Part shown: positions 11,250 to 24,600 of the stretch, piece after piece
Layout: each line of letters opens with the position of its first letter
How positions within the stretch are numbered: the stretch's first letter is position 1
NCBI GenBank assembly: GCA_019614645.1
Contig: JABWDB010000002.1
Location: 12,871,501-12,935,500, forward strand
Length of the DNA: 64,000 nt
Direction: 5' to 3'
Source of the DNA: Stratiolaelaps scimitus
Taxonomy: Eukaryota > Arthropoda > Arachnida > Mesostigmata > Laelapidae
Notes under the pieces: model-generated
Databases searched by the model: none
Told to the model about the DNA's origin: nothing
What the model saw: only the letters and a program-made list of their open reading frames with translations
Position numbers and translations under genes: made by a program

Positions 11250-14200
11250 CTCACGAATTGCTTATAGAGTAAAGTGAGACGAATGCGACAACTAATGAAA
11301 CACCGAATTTATGACAATTAGCTGAATTAGAATGAAAGGAACGTAGAGAGAGAAAGCTGTGAGAATAGTGGAGGAGTCAACTCGTAAACAGAGAGACCGA
11401 GGACATACGTATAAAATACAAAGGAAATCCACGATGGAAGCGGGCGAGGGAGGGAGGGCGGGGCGGGATATGCTGCAAAACACGAAATAGGACCATACGA
11501 GAGACTGCGGTGGTGAACAACAACAAAAGCTGACGAAAAAACCACAAAACGCGAATGCGAACGTGAAAAAAAGACAACGTATTGACGAAGATGGATGGTG
11601 GAAAATACTAGCTATTGCTGTGTACAGATTTGTTCCCCTAGAAAGTTCGCTATCTAGGGCTGCGTTGTTGTTATGACTATTAGAAATCTGACAAATATTT
11701 AAAATGAAAGAAAGAAAGAAAAAAAAACTACAAAAAGTCGAAAAACAATATTATCAACACGATCGGAGTCTTTATTTTTAGGTACGAGAGCGAGCCTGAT
11801 CGCGCGCATTCGTTCGTTGTAATTTCATACAGTGTATTGACATTCAAACATCCTGTTTGGAATGAGCCAACTATGCACCTAGGAGGTTGTCGGTCTACTG
11901 AGGGTATGGAGGCTGGCGTCGAATCAAACTATGGCCAGAGTAAAGGGGTTGATTGCATTCGTACGAATAGCAGCAGATCAGCGGTCCGGCTCGACGCGGC
12001 GACGCGAGCTTGATGCGGGTGTGTAAGTGTGTTTTTAATGGTGATTAATAATAGAGCCGTTGGACGCCAAGAGATGCTTTCAGGCATGAGGGCGTTAGTT
12101 GAATTCTCGATGAATAATACATCAGATATAAGATTCACCGGTTAACATCTTGTGCCTAATTGAAAACAAACGATTGAGCGTATAATTATGAAGCCATTCA
12201 TTCTATTGTTTTACATGAGTTTATTGTCAAAATATACTTCGAATGATTTCGTGATCATATCATGAAATCTCCATCATCAAGCGAATCAAGCAGGCTAACC
12301 ACCTGCTGGCACCATTTGTTCTGCTACTTTGATTGGATGGACGAATGTCAAACTCTATCAATAACTTGAGTTCTCCATTTTATAATATAGTATGAACCTC
12401 CGATACTAAAGAGCCAACATATCTTCATGTGCTGGAAATTCCAGTCTTATATGGGCTGTTCCAGCTGGAAAACTCAGCATATTGGTAGATGCTAGTAATA
12501 ACACTACATAGCAATTAACATAGCAAAAACACTAACATATTTGGCGGCTATGCGGGTACAAGGGTATTAGCAATATGGCGTACGATTTTGAGGGCGGACT
12601 AATAAATTGAAGATGGTTAGCGATTACCATTTGGCCACGGTGAGTCGAACGTGAGCTGTCAAACAACGAATTTGTAGATGTGCCTATACTATTCGAATTT
12701 ACCTGTCACATTATCATTTGTGTCACCGCTAATCAAATAGTCCATTATTACCCACCAACGATTAGAGCTTGATCTGTGATAGACACATATAAAATACCAT
12801 TCGTTGCAAAAGACGCTATGCTTACCAAATGTATTGTTTGAAAATCCCAAATCTAGATCAACGTTTATGCATGATCAAACGCTTAGTACCAGTAATTGTA
12901 CCTGCTTACGTGCACCTTACGCTACCCCTGTGCCATCAGCTCTGACACCTCACCCCACACGTCTAAACAGTTCGGAGTAGGACGTTCCATTCGAAAGACG
13001 CGTGCCACCTTGGCCCGCCTATTCATGATTCTCCACATTGGCTCCTGTTGGGAAACGTGAGTCTATTCACGTCTCGCCCATGAAGTGAACATGTGCAGTG
13101 AGACAGTAAACGTGTCGTATTATTCGGCTTCAGAGACAAAGGCGCAGCCTCCCAAACGTCTAAGTCGTCCTGAGGGGGCACCCGTTCACTGTGACACCTT
13201 TGTGCCACTTCAGCAGCAGTAAAGCATACTATTATGGATTAGGGCAGAAGTCACGTGCTATCTTGTCCGAATCGCGCGGCGACCGTCCGCTGAACGAACA
13301 CGAGACACTGCCCAACTGTTTGAGAACGTCATGAGACGACCGTGGCAATCCAGCTTCGCTTCTCTTGTTCTGCTTGCTTGTCTTCGCCTGGCTGAAATGA
13401 GATCGTCACCGTGGTCGCTAGCGCCGACGGCGCCGCCGATGCTGGCTGGTCATCGGTCAGTGAATTCATTAGTTAGCTGATTAGTTAAGAGCCACGTGCA
13501 GTGGACACCCCTCGCGCAGTTAGCTCACTTTATCGTAATCGTCACCACCAGTGGGTTCCGTTATCAAACTCGTCCAGGATAGCAGTTAACTATTATATTA
13601 CTGAACGGCAAGAAACTGAGAGAGATAAGAAAAATTATCGCTGTCTTATTGTTTCTTGAAACTCGAAATGCCCCTCCGTCGATCCATGCGCACATCCCAC
13701 GATCGGGGACGTAATAGGGAGAACATCAGCGGCCCAGCGCGCGCTAGCAGCAGCAGCAGCAACAAGCGCAGCATCATCAGTGACCACAGGTCACCCCGAG
13801 CGTCACTGCGTTAAGTAGCACTAGTCGGCGTCCATTCGACGCATTTGCTGGTGCCCGCCGCCGACGCCGGCGGTTACTACTGCTGCTGCTGTTGTTGACG
13901 ACAGTGGTGGTGGTGATTGTTGTGAGTGAGGTTTGTGTCAATCTGCGATTTGGGAGTGAACGCGCGTCGTGTGGCTGCTGTATATGGGCTTTGCCCGTCA
14001 AAGGAGACATGAACAATTACATCTGCTGCCGCAGTCGGTTCGGCCTGTTGCTGATGAGGATGGTGCAATGCTTACTGGGAACAGTTGTTCCTGCCGACGT
14101 TGCTGTCGCTGCTGGTGGTAGTGCTGCTGCTGCTGCTGCTGTGGTTGTCGGCCCTGCGGTACAACTTAAGACAGACGAGCGACGATGCTCACTGGTCTGA

Positions 14201-15690
14201 GTGGTCCACCGGTCGAGTCAACGGGAGGCGTCTCGCCATCACTGGGCAGCCAGTGACTGCGGACACAGCTGCTGTTGCTGGTTCGTGGGCTGTTGTTCTA
14301 CGAACGATATACACAGATGTTGCGGTAGACCACTCGCGTCATGAACTGTGTGGCGTGAGAATATTTCACAAAGCGAAACAGGCGGGGGGGGGGGGAAGAG
14401 TTATAGAAGTTCAGCGCGAGAGGGTCCTCGAGCGATGCCATAGAAGCCGCCGTAGCTTTTCCACAAACGGAGAGACACAAGCGAACCAGTATTATGGTAA
14501 CATCGCATCGAGGAGATCGCACTGCGAAACGCAACGTAATATTGCATCACACAAGACTATTATGGCCTCGCATGCTGCAATGTATCACCATAGACACAGG
14601 TGAGCTGTGTATACAATATACTCATACATCATATATATATATATATATATATATACGGCGCGTGGAGGCAATAATACAAACCACACCAGACACTTGGCGC
14701 TAGAGATTGACAAACGAAAACGATGAAATTCACCAAACGATATTTGTTTTAGATCTGATAGATTGTTTTCATTGGCGAGACTCGAATCGAATGCTGGTGG
14801 AAAACGGGAAAAACCAAACTCGTGTTCGTATCAGCTGAAGATGTTTCAAATAAATGTAACTCCGCGGGAATACTACCCTTGTAGTATTTGACACTAAGGA
14901 GATTCCATTGTTTGACTTACTGCATTTCGAACCCGAGATCTTGTGTTCGACAAAGTCGCAGTTTGACTCGTGTATCGTTGAACTTTCTCGAGAATTTTGA
15001 ACGACGCGTTCTGAGATGCTTTCGACAGCCAAAAGCTACTGGAACATTGATTAAATATTGATTAAATACGATCATCACCGGCTTTGCAACGGCGTAATGG
15101 CATTCAGCAGGCCTCCTTCACCCGACGCAAATCGAAACAAACAATTTAATTGGAAAGCAAACAATTAGACTAGATAGAACAGTTAGCTTACAAGAATGAG
15201 CCACAGACAATACGACGGTTCAACACCAATCGATCATAATGTTATGGTACTCGAACAAATATTGCAGATATTGGTGTGCAAAATGGATGTAAGTAGATTC
15301 ATCCAACGACCGAAATAACGAATGGTTCAGTTTAGCTCAATTTAAAATGTTGACCAGCTCGACACAGACATTCGGATGCGTCAATTCGGTTCGATACATG
15401 CGTTTTCTTCAAGTTGACGTTACGACCGGCTATCCGCGGTAGTTTGTCGGCAATCATAGAATGATTTGCATTGGCGTCGAGGTGAAGACTGATCAATGCC
15501 TTTATGTGAATTGACTTAACCTGAGGGCTAATCTCCAGCTACCTCCCCCCGTGCCCCCAAATCGTTCGCAGTTCATTGCAGCAAAGGCTGTCTCTCTGCA
15601 GACGTTCAAATACCCGACCAACCATAGCGTGCCTTTTCCACCTCACTCCATTCGAACTCATACCGATGATGGTGTGGGCGATTATAATAC
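10531..15690. other. Region without a supported gene
   Basis: AT-rich intergenic-looking DNA with microsatellites: (CA)n(TA)n at 11217-11250 and (TA)n at 14629-14655. CAG/CTG runs cluster at 13750-14150. Those trinucleotide runs keep several frames open on both strands (leucine, alanine or glutamine stretches) without a consistent coding signal. From 11760 to 13700 I see nothing beyond short frames. Confidence 0.4.
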
Positions 15691-17500
15691 TCTATGAGAT
15701 ATATTCTAATGGATAGATGTCACCGTCAATGTGTGCTCCCGACGACGATAGTAGTGATCACGATGTTCACGCTGACCGATAGCGAGATGCAACGCAGTGG
15801 GATTGCAGAAGAATACGAAGATAACGAGGAAGACAGCGAAAAATCAAAAGAAGACCAGGCTCATGGTCGGCGAGTTTCGGCCCCACTTCGACCCGGTGTC
15901 ACTCAAACTTCAGGCAACTCCCCCAACTCGTCCTCTGCTAACTCCGCCTCCGCTGACTGGAAGGATGGCACGGACATGGCGGATGGCGGCGGAAGGGACA
16001 GCCGATGTGAAACAAGCGACAGACGATGCAGATGAGACAACGGTTTTGGTTCTACCGTTGATGATGGGACGGGAGACAGACTTCAGCTTCGATATTTGGC
16101 TTTGGCTGCGACTTTACGAAGCATAATACAAGCAGGCAGCAAGGATGCAACAACAAGCACACCTACCGCTCGTCTCACGGTAGACACCTCTAGACAGCTG
16201 CTGGTGGTCGACAGCAACAACGAGCGCATAGCTGCACGCACTGCGAAGACCGGATCGATGACGAGGACGGCAGCCACAGCGATGATGATGACAAGGACGA
16301 CGACGACGACGATGAAATGGAACACGAAGAAGATTTTGACAGCAGGCGGATCGGGTCAGTGGCAAGCAACAAGTGCAACCGCAGCAGCGGTAGGGACGCA
16401 AGCACTACGACGCGAGCAAGGGGTCAGTTGGTCTGCGGCCAACTGCTCCCCTCATTTTAGAGGCTCCATTTGATTTCATCGCTCATTCTTTTTACACATA
16501 CGCCCCCTCCCCCCCGCCCTCCCCCCCGATCCGTCGCTGTCCGCCACCCACACTTCAGACCGGTATCGTCATCGTTGACCACCGTCGCCGCCACATGCTA
16601 GCTCACCGTCACTGCTGCATTCGGCGGGCGGCATTAGCGCTGCAGATACCGAAATGCTGGTGCCGGTGCAGCCATCGCTTTGCTGCCATCGTCCGCGGCT
16701 GAAGATCGGCGCGAAGACTGGCCGCGCGACGCCAGCGGGGTCCTGGCCCGACGACGCGCAGCGAACAGCTTGGTGAGTGCGTGCTCCCATCTGAAACAGC
16801 AGACACAGGAGCGGGCGTCTTGAATCGGCTGACGAAGAAGAAGAAGAAGATATTCTTCTTGGGGGCGACGAGCGCAGAGCGACGATCGCTGGAAGATGCG
16901 CGAAGAAGCCGCGAGTGACCGTACTGGACTATCGCGTTGCAATCCCCGTTTTCCCGGGCAGGCCCCCGCCGCCTTTCTCAGGCCTCGTCGGTGTCAGACG
17001 TTGGACGAGTCGAGACGTCGGCGATCTTGAAGCAAGAGACGATACGGAACAGAGATGAGCGAGAGTGCACGCAATGACTGACTCACTGACGACCGAGTGA
17101 GCGATCCTTCACCGAGGCAGTCCGGCCAACGACTACGATTGTCAGTAGTACCAATAGTGGCGGTGATTCTGCTGCGGTCGCTTCAGCTGCCGCGGCTGCT
17201 GACAACCGGTATGGTAACTTGTACACCCGACGGCACCTCTGCCAGCCAGCTCTGCTGCCGCGAATACTCTCCCATGTTGGCAACCACAACGGAAGATGAA
17301 TGAGGATGGGGAAATAGGGCGGGCGGTTTGGGAAGACGTAGAAAGCCGCGATAGAAGCAATGCAATGACGCTTGGAATGATGGTGGATGCGGTTGGCATC
17401 TTCTGTTATCTTCGCGGAGGCGGCGAGAACTCGCCGGCACTCCCTTGAAGTAAGAGCAATCGTGTGGGGCGCGCTCGCGTCAGAGCTCGCCCGAGCCCGT
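15691..17500 (+). other. GC-rich, coding-like region of uncertain status
   Basis: Two overlapping + frames (15694-16035 and 15797-16126) and an acidic frame running from about 16195 to 16462 look partly protein-like. The third would give C-x2-C (TCTHC context) followed by an Asp/Glu-rich run. None has a homologue I recognise, and I could not build a convincing spliced model linking them. C-rich tracts at 16503-16530 and many CpGs suggest a promoter or first-exon region. Treat it as a candidate only. Confidence 0.25.
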
Positions 17501-20500
17501 CAACTGGGGCTTGCCAACTGGGCCGTTGGGTAGACAGCCGCTATGTCCAACCCCCCCCCCCCACTGTATGGATAAGCTAAAAGCCATCGTACACTGGTAG
17601 CGTGGTATTGACGTCGTCGTCGTCGTTGCTATCCACGTCAGCCGTGTGCGTTATGCTGCCGCGAGAACCACTCGAGCTGAAAATTGACTATGGGGAGACG
17701 GCGCCGACGATGTCCGATCGTGAGCTTCTCCCTAAATTGAGTCAGTGACCACAGAAGCGGCGGTGGTGGCAGTGTTCAATTATGTGTTCACTGCGATGTC
17801 CATCGCAGTGAATCGGCGGCCCCACGTACACGGTTCCCGTAGTCGGCTCCGACAACGCATTGCGAGTGCGTGAATGTCAATCTGCTGTGTACGAGTTAAC
17901 CTCCGTCCCAGGCCATCGAGACACGCATCGACGATGCGGGATCCTTTAGATGGCTCAGCATAGAATTCACAATCCGTCTGTGTGGCGTGTTTTACGAGCA
18001 ACGCCGAACAGCAAACTTTGAAATGAAATGGGTGAAGCAGATTTTATTCCGGTCGTATCTTTGAGCCATTAGACGCTGCCGTGATGAGACGTATAATATT
18101 TATAGGCTGTTATCGGGAGCCGTTGTTAATGACTTCAACCACCAGTGAAAAACGGCTCGAGTCCCTAATGTGAATGAACAGCCGGGTTTGCCGGCCGGTG
18201 GCCGCTTGCATGCCTAATATTCTAATAACAATGAGGACCTATGCACCTCAAACTAAAGGAAATCCGCGCTTGACAAACACGAGAAAGGCGGCAACGTTAT
18301 ATGTCCGATGAATGGACGAGTGTTTAGCGGAGCCAATCCTACTAATCAACCAGATGGTGATTTCTTGTTGTTGCTGTTGTTGTTGTTGTTTTTTTCTCTA
18401 ATTTACGTAGTAATTAACTTCATGACACAAATCTATGCAATAAATTGACACGACCGAGTAGAGACGTTAGGAGAAATTGGGGAGTGCCATTTAATATGAA
18501 GTCTCAAACCATTTCGATTACATCTAATGAGGTCCAGGAGGGTGCAAGATGAAGTGCAAGACAAGCTGTATCAGTCAATCAACTTTATTTATGAAGGTAC
18601 ATTTCTTCGCATCGAATATAAGAGTTTGCATTCCGTAGTATTTTTAGATTGGGCATACTATTTTCGTGATTCAGCAGGTTAGTTATCCGCACAGGTCAAT
18701 GTGGACGAGCTATATTTATCTTTCCATTAAAACATCCGCCCTCATTAGGAGTATCTCACCTGCCTTGTAAAACTTGATAATGATACAAAGGGAATATATT
18801 AGCAGCTCGCTATAGCAGATTACTATGACAACTTGGTGATAATTACGCAACTATCGCGCAATCGTTTTGAGGTTAAGCTTAACGCTTGTGTCTATGGCCG
18901 TCGGCTGGCCCCGCTATTGAGACGTCACACTGTTTGGATCTTCGCTGTTCTCTAAATTGGCCATTCCCCATCCAAAAGATGAGCAGTTCGCTGGTAAGGT
19001 GCTGTTGAAAAATTAGACGACAATCAAAAGTCAGTTGAGCAACAGCTCAGTTAGCAGCGGTCGCACGAGGCGTTTGTACGTGAATCATCCATAGGGTGAT
19101 CCACCTGTTAGTGGGCCAGATCCACCGACCGAGCGCGCGGCGTTGCGGCTAGCGGCAACACCTTTGACAGTTACTTTATAACTAATATTTATATTATTAA
19201 GTATCAATATATCATATATCAATCAAGTGACTGTTCAGGAGCTAGCTGTCGACTATAACACTATAATAAATAGGCACGGACGTACACAAAATAATAAGTT
19301 AAAATTTAGGCGGAATCTAGAAGTCCGCGGACGAAAAAAAAATTTATATATCTAGAACGAGAGAGAGAGAAAATGTATTTGTGCCAGTTTCTTCGACAGG
19401 ACCACCCGGATCCAATGAGTGACTAGTTTAATCATGCAGTATTAGTCAATGGCATTTGTTTTCAGAATGACGCGAATGCGCTAACCTCCAAGTGAACACT
19501 AAACAGATAACTTTGAGATAACTTTGATTAGTAACCTTTGTGACGATTCCATATCGGCTATAATTGTCAGCCGGACAGTTAGATTGCCGGTTGGATTTAA
19601 TCACTATCAATGGATATACCCCATGTGACATCGCGATGTGGCGATTTTGGTCGCTATCGTCAATGTCGCACATGCGTACACACGGAGACACAGAGAGAGA
19701 GAGAGAGAGAGGGTTGTGTATATGGAGATAGATTTTTGCTTTAGAAGCCCTCAATTGCATTTATCAATTACTATTATGATTATTATTATTATTATTATAA
19801 TCGTCATTATTCTTTGTCGTTTTGGTCTTCAACTAGTGACACGCCCCCCATTCTTCGCCGCGTCAATTGTGAACCTTCTTGTCAGCGACGAAAAAAGTGC
19901 GCGCGAGCGATCGCTGCGTAGTGATCCAATTTCAGGGCAAGACATCGGCAATGGCTACGGCTCGTTCTTCATCGTTTTCCTTCTGATCGTCTCTTCTATT
20001 CTTTCGACTTCGTATCTTCTGACGGCAGATGGTGATGACGATGTTGTCAATGATGATAATGGTCGTTCGCCTGATTCCAAATCAGATCTGGCACGCACTT
20101 AAATCAAGAGGGGATGAAAAGTAAATGGCCCCATATATATATATATATATATATAACACACGTATATATAATGTGAATGAGTGAGAATTGTGTACTGGTT
20201 ACTCTACCAACATATCTCTCAGATTGCCTCGTAAAGTCAATATCGAATTTCTGGCTTTGCAAATGTATGAGTGCGTTTTCTGAGTCCAATTCCTCAGATC
20301 GCTTCGGGCTGAAACGATTATTGAGAGGGTTGCATCCTGGCGTTGTTGCACCATTTAGTGTCCACGATGGTTTCAGCGGACTTTGAGGCTGAAAGGCGGT
20401 CTAGGAAACACCCGCGCGTCGTCGTCGTCACTCGGTCGGCTCGAAAGAAGCAGCTGAGCTGACGACGTTGAAGCCAGGGAGGAACGCAGAAATACGGCCT

Positions 20501-21400
20501 ATGGTTGCGGTGCGTAGAACTAATTCCATTTTGAAGGTGTCCGCCCACCGTAGCGGTCAGTGTCCTGCGCATTCTGCCGGCTATACCGCCGTTCGTTTTC
20601 TAGAACCCCTCACAATCAAGCCAAAGGGGAAAATAAGGTATTTCTTTGTTAGCAGAAGATGAAGGGCGGGTATCATTGGCGAGTTTCACGCTACTGCCTA
20701 AGTGAGTCGGGCATTCGAACGGTGTCGAAACGGGACTCAGACCAGCGGTTATTCTCTCGCTAGCGGCCGTGTTGCTCGCGATCCGTTTGCGTAGCTGACG
20801 ACTGACAAAACAGCACTCGAGAAATATAGAACGATAACAGCGGCTGGGTGTCGCAGAATATCGCGTCGGTTAAATCAAGCGACCTCATGGGGGCTGATAC
20901 TGTTTCACGATGGACGATGAATGCACTGCGTATATGTTGTGTGATGTACGCCATCATATCGTGACAGCTCTTCACTTCGCAGTTACTCGTTAGAGTTCTG
21001 GCGTCGACAAATGCCCTTCAGGAGGAGGTGAAACTATGACTTATTCGTCGTTATGAAAATCGAAGTGCTGGATGTTATTACTTCTTGTGTCGTCGTCTGC
21101 TGGTTGTCTAAGTGTGCATAGATCTCGCAGGAAGCTATATCGAAGCAACGTAAGACGTAATACATGTATGCATAAATTTTAACAAGAAAATTCCTCAAAA
21201 ACTGGATGACTTTAGCAGCAGCAGTAAGTCTAGGTAACTTGTGTCAGTTTTGTCAATCAAGTTCGCAATTTCTCAGTTCCTTCATTAACGCATGTGTAAC
21301 CTATATCCCTTTCTGTTTTGTCGATGCATCAGTAATTTGCAGATGATGCCGTAAAATTGGCGCGGCGGCGGCCGGTAGCCGGGACGCTCATAAGAGCCCC
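17501..21400. other. Region without a supported gene
   Basis: No long frame with protein-like composition. The features are homopolymer C (about 17551-17562), a T/GTT-rich tract (18364-18397), (GA)n at 19691-19711, (ATT)n at 19780-19800 and (TA)n at 20134-20155. A frame over 19638-20102 is built partly on these microsatellites and has no ATG start at its 5' end, so I rejected it. The right-hand part probably holds the promoter of the gene that starts at 21602. Confidence 0.4.
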
Positions 21401-21601
21401 GTCAGGGCCCTTCTTAAAATCCAACTCGGACCACCTTTCAAAGCTGCAGCGGCAGCAGCAGCAGCAGCAGTATTCTCCGGCTTCTTCGTGAGAAGAACCT
21501 CGGACGACCCTGGACGTTCGTAGAGCACGTCGACAGAGAACTCGGAAACTACCCGACGTGCGGGCACCTCACAAGCTAGTGTATCGCACGCGAGCCGACC
21601 A

Positions 21602-24600
21602 ATGGGAAACTCCAATTCACAGCAGCTGCACCTGCAGTTGGAGAACCATGACAAGATGTTCGGCGGGCTCCATCGGGAGCGATCATGGATCGGTGGTCTG
21701 GGAGGTCACCATTCACTTGGTCCGCATCATCAACTTCAAAGTCACGGACACCTTATCGTACCCCTAACCGATGCCGTCATCCAGAGGAAGATGCTACGTA
21801 ACACCGAAAATGGGCAAATTCTTCAGAATGAGGGAACGATCAGCCAACGAAGAAGGTGAGCATGATGAAGGCCCAGATATGGAACACCTATGACATCCCA
21901 TAGAGTAAACTATTATTATATCTAAACACGTTATTATGATTTCGTCCAATGGACAAAGAAGCGACGCGTTCGTCGTCTGCGTATTTCCTCAAACCAAGGC
22001 AGTGATGATGGTGATTACATGATGCTTGAGTTTCGGGTAAATATTGTCGTATCTGGTTTAGCCGCAGGCAATGTTCGCCATTTTTGAAGTTGTTCATGTG
22101 ATTTTACTAAGACGAACGCGAAAGGGTTTCAAATTTGGCTGGCTTGTCTACGAATCAATTCCGCAGCAAAGCAACCGTATTTTGGATAGGTGCATTAACA
22201 GGAGTTGCCGCTTTATATATATATATATATATATAATGATACATGCATATGTGTGATATATGTGACTCAATAGATATATATTCATGTGTATTATAATGTT
22301 ATATACATTTCGAGATTTTACATTTCACAGGTATGTAGTATAATAAATGATGAAGAAAGCATTAAGAGAGGCGTAAAAAGTTGTCTATTAATTAATTCGT
22401 AATTTCTTTGCGGCTAGACGGGAAGCGCACACACCAGCATACATCAACTCGAAGGTCGCCTCGCTAAAGGACGAAGCGACTTGTTATTATAAGTATATGA
22501 TCCATATGAACCCCCCCCCCCACGTCCTTTAAAGGTTTCACCTGACAACTATAGAGATGCACTCAATCTGATATACTATTTGATCTTCTGTTTATTTCAG
22601 ATCGATGCGTCATCCTGACGAGGGACCCTTCACGCTCAATTCGAATCGCAGAACGCTGTCCGACTCGGATCTTTCGCGTAAGGCGTTCGATCATACGCCT
22701 AATGCCGATAGTGGACAGCAACAGAGCCAGACTCAAAAAAGCGTCATTGCCATATCGCCATCAAAGGCCAAAATCAAGCTGCGCAAAAATAAGGGCAAGG
22801 CACCTGAGCCGCCAGGATTTGGGAACCTCTCAGAGCACCCTCGAGATTCGCGTGAAGCAAGAGATTCAATGCAGAGGCGATTTGTTCGTTCGAATTCGTC
22901 CCTTTGTCCTCGAACATGGGAGCACGAATTCAACAGTCTCAATATCAACAGCAGTCAAACAGATTCCCGGGCCGACTCTCGCGAGTCGCGGAGTCGATGC
23001 GTCGTTGGCCAGAACGGTGATGTTAGCAGCACTCGTATGAATGGAGGTCATGGCGGCGCTCATAAGCCGGCATCGAATCGACTCACCAGACCCGAGGCAG
23101 GGCTCCTTCGTAGGCCAGCTCACGATAAGGCAGGGAGCGGCTCGACGAAGTCGACGACATCGCTAATATCGCAACGATCGTCAGGGCCAAAGACGCCGAC
23201 AAGCGGCAGCAAGTCGTCGACGAAGGCCAAGATGACCGAGGCTGTCAACAACAAGATCAATAAACGCGACATCTCGGACACTCCTAAACCCGCTCCTATA
23301 AAGCCGCAGTTTTATTTTTCGAATATGGACGCGCTCAAGAAGGACACGCCGGAATCTGGGGCCATCGGCCGAAAGGAGAAGTCACCACCGAAGGTCGTCG
23401 GTGTCTCGAAATCAACTTCTGCGAAATCTGAAATCACAGGGAAGCCCCCAACAGGGAAGGATATCACGAGCAGGCCGATTTCAAAGCAAACTAGATCGAC
23501 GCCCTCTTCTGCCGAGGCCCGTGGTGCTTCATTACAGCAGCCAGCCGCAAAGGATTTAAATAAACACGCTGGTGGCCAATGCGTACGAGATAACATTGTC
23601 GTAACAAACTCGTCCAGCAATCGTCTAACAACTGAAACCAGAAATGTAACCGCTTCTGTGCCAGCAAAAAGGCTACCAGACGCTACCAACGTGGAAGCTA
23701 CGCAATCGAAGGAGGATGCTCGTCGCGAGGAGTTATTCAAGGCGCAGCCGAATCAGATCCGGCAGCTCGTCATGGAGAGCGCCCGAAGCAGCAGTAGCGG
23801 CAGCCTCACGAGTAATCGGAGCAGTCCACAGCATCAGCAGCAGGTCGTCCCGATAAATAACAACGTGGTGTTCAAGGTCAACCCGAACTTCGGTCAGGTG
23901 CCGGTTTCAATCGGCAACAATCACAGCAACAGCAATAATATTAATAATAATAATAATAATAATATAATTATTAATAACATAAACAGCAGCCACCAGAACA
24001 ACTTCAACATGCCTCAGACTGCCAGTCAGATTCTCGATGACCTCGACGCAACGCTGGACAATTATTCGCAGCTGAGCACCGGGCGAAAGTCCGATGACAG
24101 CGACTACTGTGAGCCGGACGAACGAAACCTGCCCTCGCCGACGCCCCCGAGACCACCTCCACCACCGCCGCCAATTTCCTCCACTCCTTCTGTGCAGCAG
24201 CAACAGCAGCTGCAGCAGAATAGGCCAAAGCAGCAACAGCAGCCGATTGTCGAGGTTTACGCTCCGCGAATCCCGCCGCCGAAATCACTCGAGATGCTCT
24301 TCCGACCACCGTCGCCGAAAGAGTCAAAGTCGCTTCCGCCAAGCAAGTTTAATGGCCTGGACATCACGGCACATATCGAGCTGGCTTCGTTGCCAGTGGC
24401 TGATCAACCGCCAACGCCACCACCCATTCCAGCGAGTTGGATCAAGTCGAGCGTGCCTCGCAGAGCCAGCATATCGTCGTCGTCTGAAGAGGAGTGCGGT
24501 GGCGCTCCGAGCCATGAAGATGTCCATATCAGTGTTCACATTCGGCCTTGCCTACCGCGTCGGCCTATTACGACGCTGATGTCGGGCCTAACGCCGTCGC

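Noticed and set aside
14085..14603. Leucine-rich membrane-like frame on the plus strand
   Set aside because: It arises from a CTG trinucleotide run, has no ATG at its start and continues into non-protein-like sequence.
19638..20102. Frame with an isoleucine-rich segment resembling a membrane helix
   Set aside because: The helix is an ATT microsatellite translation, the start is not an ATG, and no splice sites support it.
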